The notes under the pieces: generated by a model
Databases searched by the model: none
What the model was told of the DNA's origin: nothing
Seen by the model: the letters and a program-made list of their open reading frames with translations, nothing else
Assembly: GCA_900551995.1 (NCBI GenBank)
Contig: URXW01000013.1
Coordinates: forward strand, 1-40,272
DNA length: 40,272 nt
Reading direction: 5' to 3'
DNA from: an uncultured Eubacteriales bacterium
GTDB lineage: Bacteria > Bacillota > Clostridia > Oscillospirales > Oscillospiraceae
Part shown: positions 39,745 through 40,272 of the stretch, in pieces
Layout: each line of letters begins with the position of its first letter
Position numbering within the stretch: position 1 is the first letter of the stretch
Position numbers and translations under genes: made by a program

Positions 39745-39785
39745 TGGCTACAAATTGGCTACATTTGCAGCGATTTTTGTAGCCA
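39745..39785. repeat. GGCTACA repeat cluster between guaA and integrase
   Basis: TGGCTACAAA (39745-39754) is repeated as TGGCTACATT (39756-39765) with an 11 bp period, and returns inverted as TTTGTAGCCA (39776-39785), a perfect 10 bp complement of the first copy. The cluster ends 5 bp before the integrase stop codon. It could be integrase arm or core binding sites of an attachment site, or a hairpin ending the integrase mRNA. Confidence 0.6.
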
Positions 39786-39790
39786 GAGGC

Positions 39791-40272
39791 TCACGGCATA
39801 ATGCCGTCAAGCTGTCTGGCTACCTCCACCTGCTTGTTGGGGTACAGGTGACTGTACGTGTCCATCGTTGTCTGTACCTTTTCATGTCCGAGCCGCTCCG
39901 CAATCAGCAGCGGAGAGAAGCCTATCTCCACCAGCAGGCTGGCGTGGCTGTGTCGAATGTCATGCACCCGTATCCGCTTCACGCCCGAAGCCTTGCAGCC
40001 ATACTCCATTTCGTGGTATAGAAAGCTCTTGGTGTAGGGAAAGAGCCTGTCGTCCTTTTGCAGCCCGTAGTAATGGGACATATACTCCTGCAAACAGTTG
40101 CAAAGACCGTCGGGAATGGGGATAGTGCGGATGCTTTTCGGCGTTTTCGGAGTGGTGATAATATCCTCTCTGCCGAGGCACTGATAGCTCTTGTTCACCG
40201 TCAGGGTTTTCTTTTCAAAGTCGATGTCCGACGGTGTGAGTGCCAGCAGCTCTCCCTCCCGAATCCCCGTGT
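39791..40272 (-). CDS. Tyrosine recombinase/integrase, C-terminal part (cut by window edge)
   Basis: 159 residues of the catalytic domain are visible; the 5' part lies beyond the right edge. Present are the first catalytic arginine (TGIREGELLAL, at the very edge), the beta-hairpin lysine (TPKTPKS), HDIRHSHASLL with the H-x-x-R box, LGHEKVQTTMDTYSHL with the second histidine and the nucleophilic tyrosine, and a short end DGIMP. This matches Tn916- and phage-type integrases. Base composition is visibly lower in GC than guaA, consistent with transfer. Facing guaA with 115 bp between stops, it probably marks the end of an integrated element. Confidence 0.93.
   Translation of the reverse strand, partial: TGIREGELLALTPSDIDFEKKTLTVNKSYQCLGREDIITTPKTPKSIRTIPIPDGLCNCLQEYMSHYYGLQKDDRLFPYTKSFLYHEMEYGCKASGVKRIRVHDIRHSHASLLVEIGFSPLLIAERLGHEKVQTTMDTYSHLYPNKQVEVARQLDGIMP

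Noticed and set aside
1..40272. CRISPR arrays, rRNA, tRNA, insertion sequences, toxin-antitoxin or phage-defence genes
   Set aside because: No periodic repeats, RNA gene signatures, transposase motifs or defence-family proteins were seen; only the integrase fragment at the right edge suggests mobility.

Overview
The window reads as chromosomal DNA from a GC-rich anaerobic Firmicute, most likely a gut-type clostridium of the Oscillospirales. This is an inference from gene content and has not been checked against a database. Pointers are: a PrkC-type PASTA kinase with its PP2C phosphatase; CdaA/CdaR for c-di-AMP; RemA; AddAB instead of RecBCD; an oxygen-sensitive class III ribonucleotide reductase as the only reductase seen; a PduL-type phosphotransacylase; and a large iron-sulfur flavoprotein of the enoate/dienoyl-CoA reductase type. 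No rRNA, tRNA, CRISPR array or insertion sequence was found. Coding density is very high, with many 1-20 bp overlaps between stops and starts.

Layout. From 21 to 16184 (minus strand, transcribed right to left) lies a long housekeeping block. It begins at a strong promoter (16238-16266) with cdaA and cdaR, then three cysteine-rich genes (RseC-like, DUF5685, J-domain protein). A hairpin at 11951-11966 follows, and then the cluster well known from Bacillus: yicC, remA, gmk, rpoZ, priA, def, fmt, rsmB, rlmN, prpC, prkC, rsgA. The coaBC gene usual between rpoZ and priA is absent, and so is glmM after cdaR. From 16295 to 31112, still on the minus strand, come short transcription units: a DUF3343 sulfur-carrier candidate with a cysteine desulfurase; hflX-yigZ; rpmE; addB-addA; a stand-alone flavoprotein reductase; and a small membrane protein-rimM-trmD operon. 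Several are bounded by readable promoters and intrinsic terminators.

At 31113-31474 the direction switches. This divergent control region carries matches to the NrdR box, one of them inside the nrdD promoter, and a tiny reading frame containing a CPxCG motif directly before nrdD. It is followed on the plus strand by nrdD, nrdG and a DUF4097 lipoprotein. A long convergent hairpin separates these from a minus-strand pair (unknown membrane protein and pduL), which is divergent from a LysR regulator. Next come xpt and guaA, which together turn xanthine into GMP via XMP. The right edge (39745-40272) is different: GGCTACA repeats and the C-terminal part of a tyrosine integrase point back at the 3' end of guaA, a known integration hotspot. 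It is probably the start of an integrated element that continues outside the window.

Most of the window is conserved core genome. The parts most worth a second look are the cysteine-rich trio next to the c-di-AMP genes, the nrdD control region with its CPxCG mini-frame, the desulfurase/carrier pair, the flavoprotein with a stretched iron-sulfur loop, and the element boundary after guaA.
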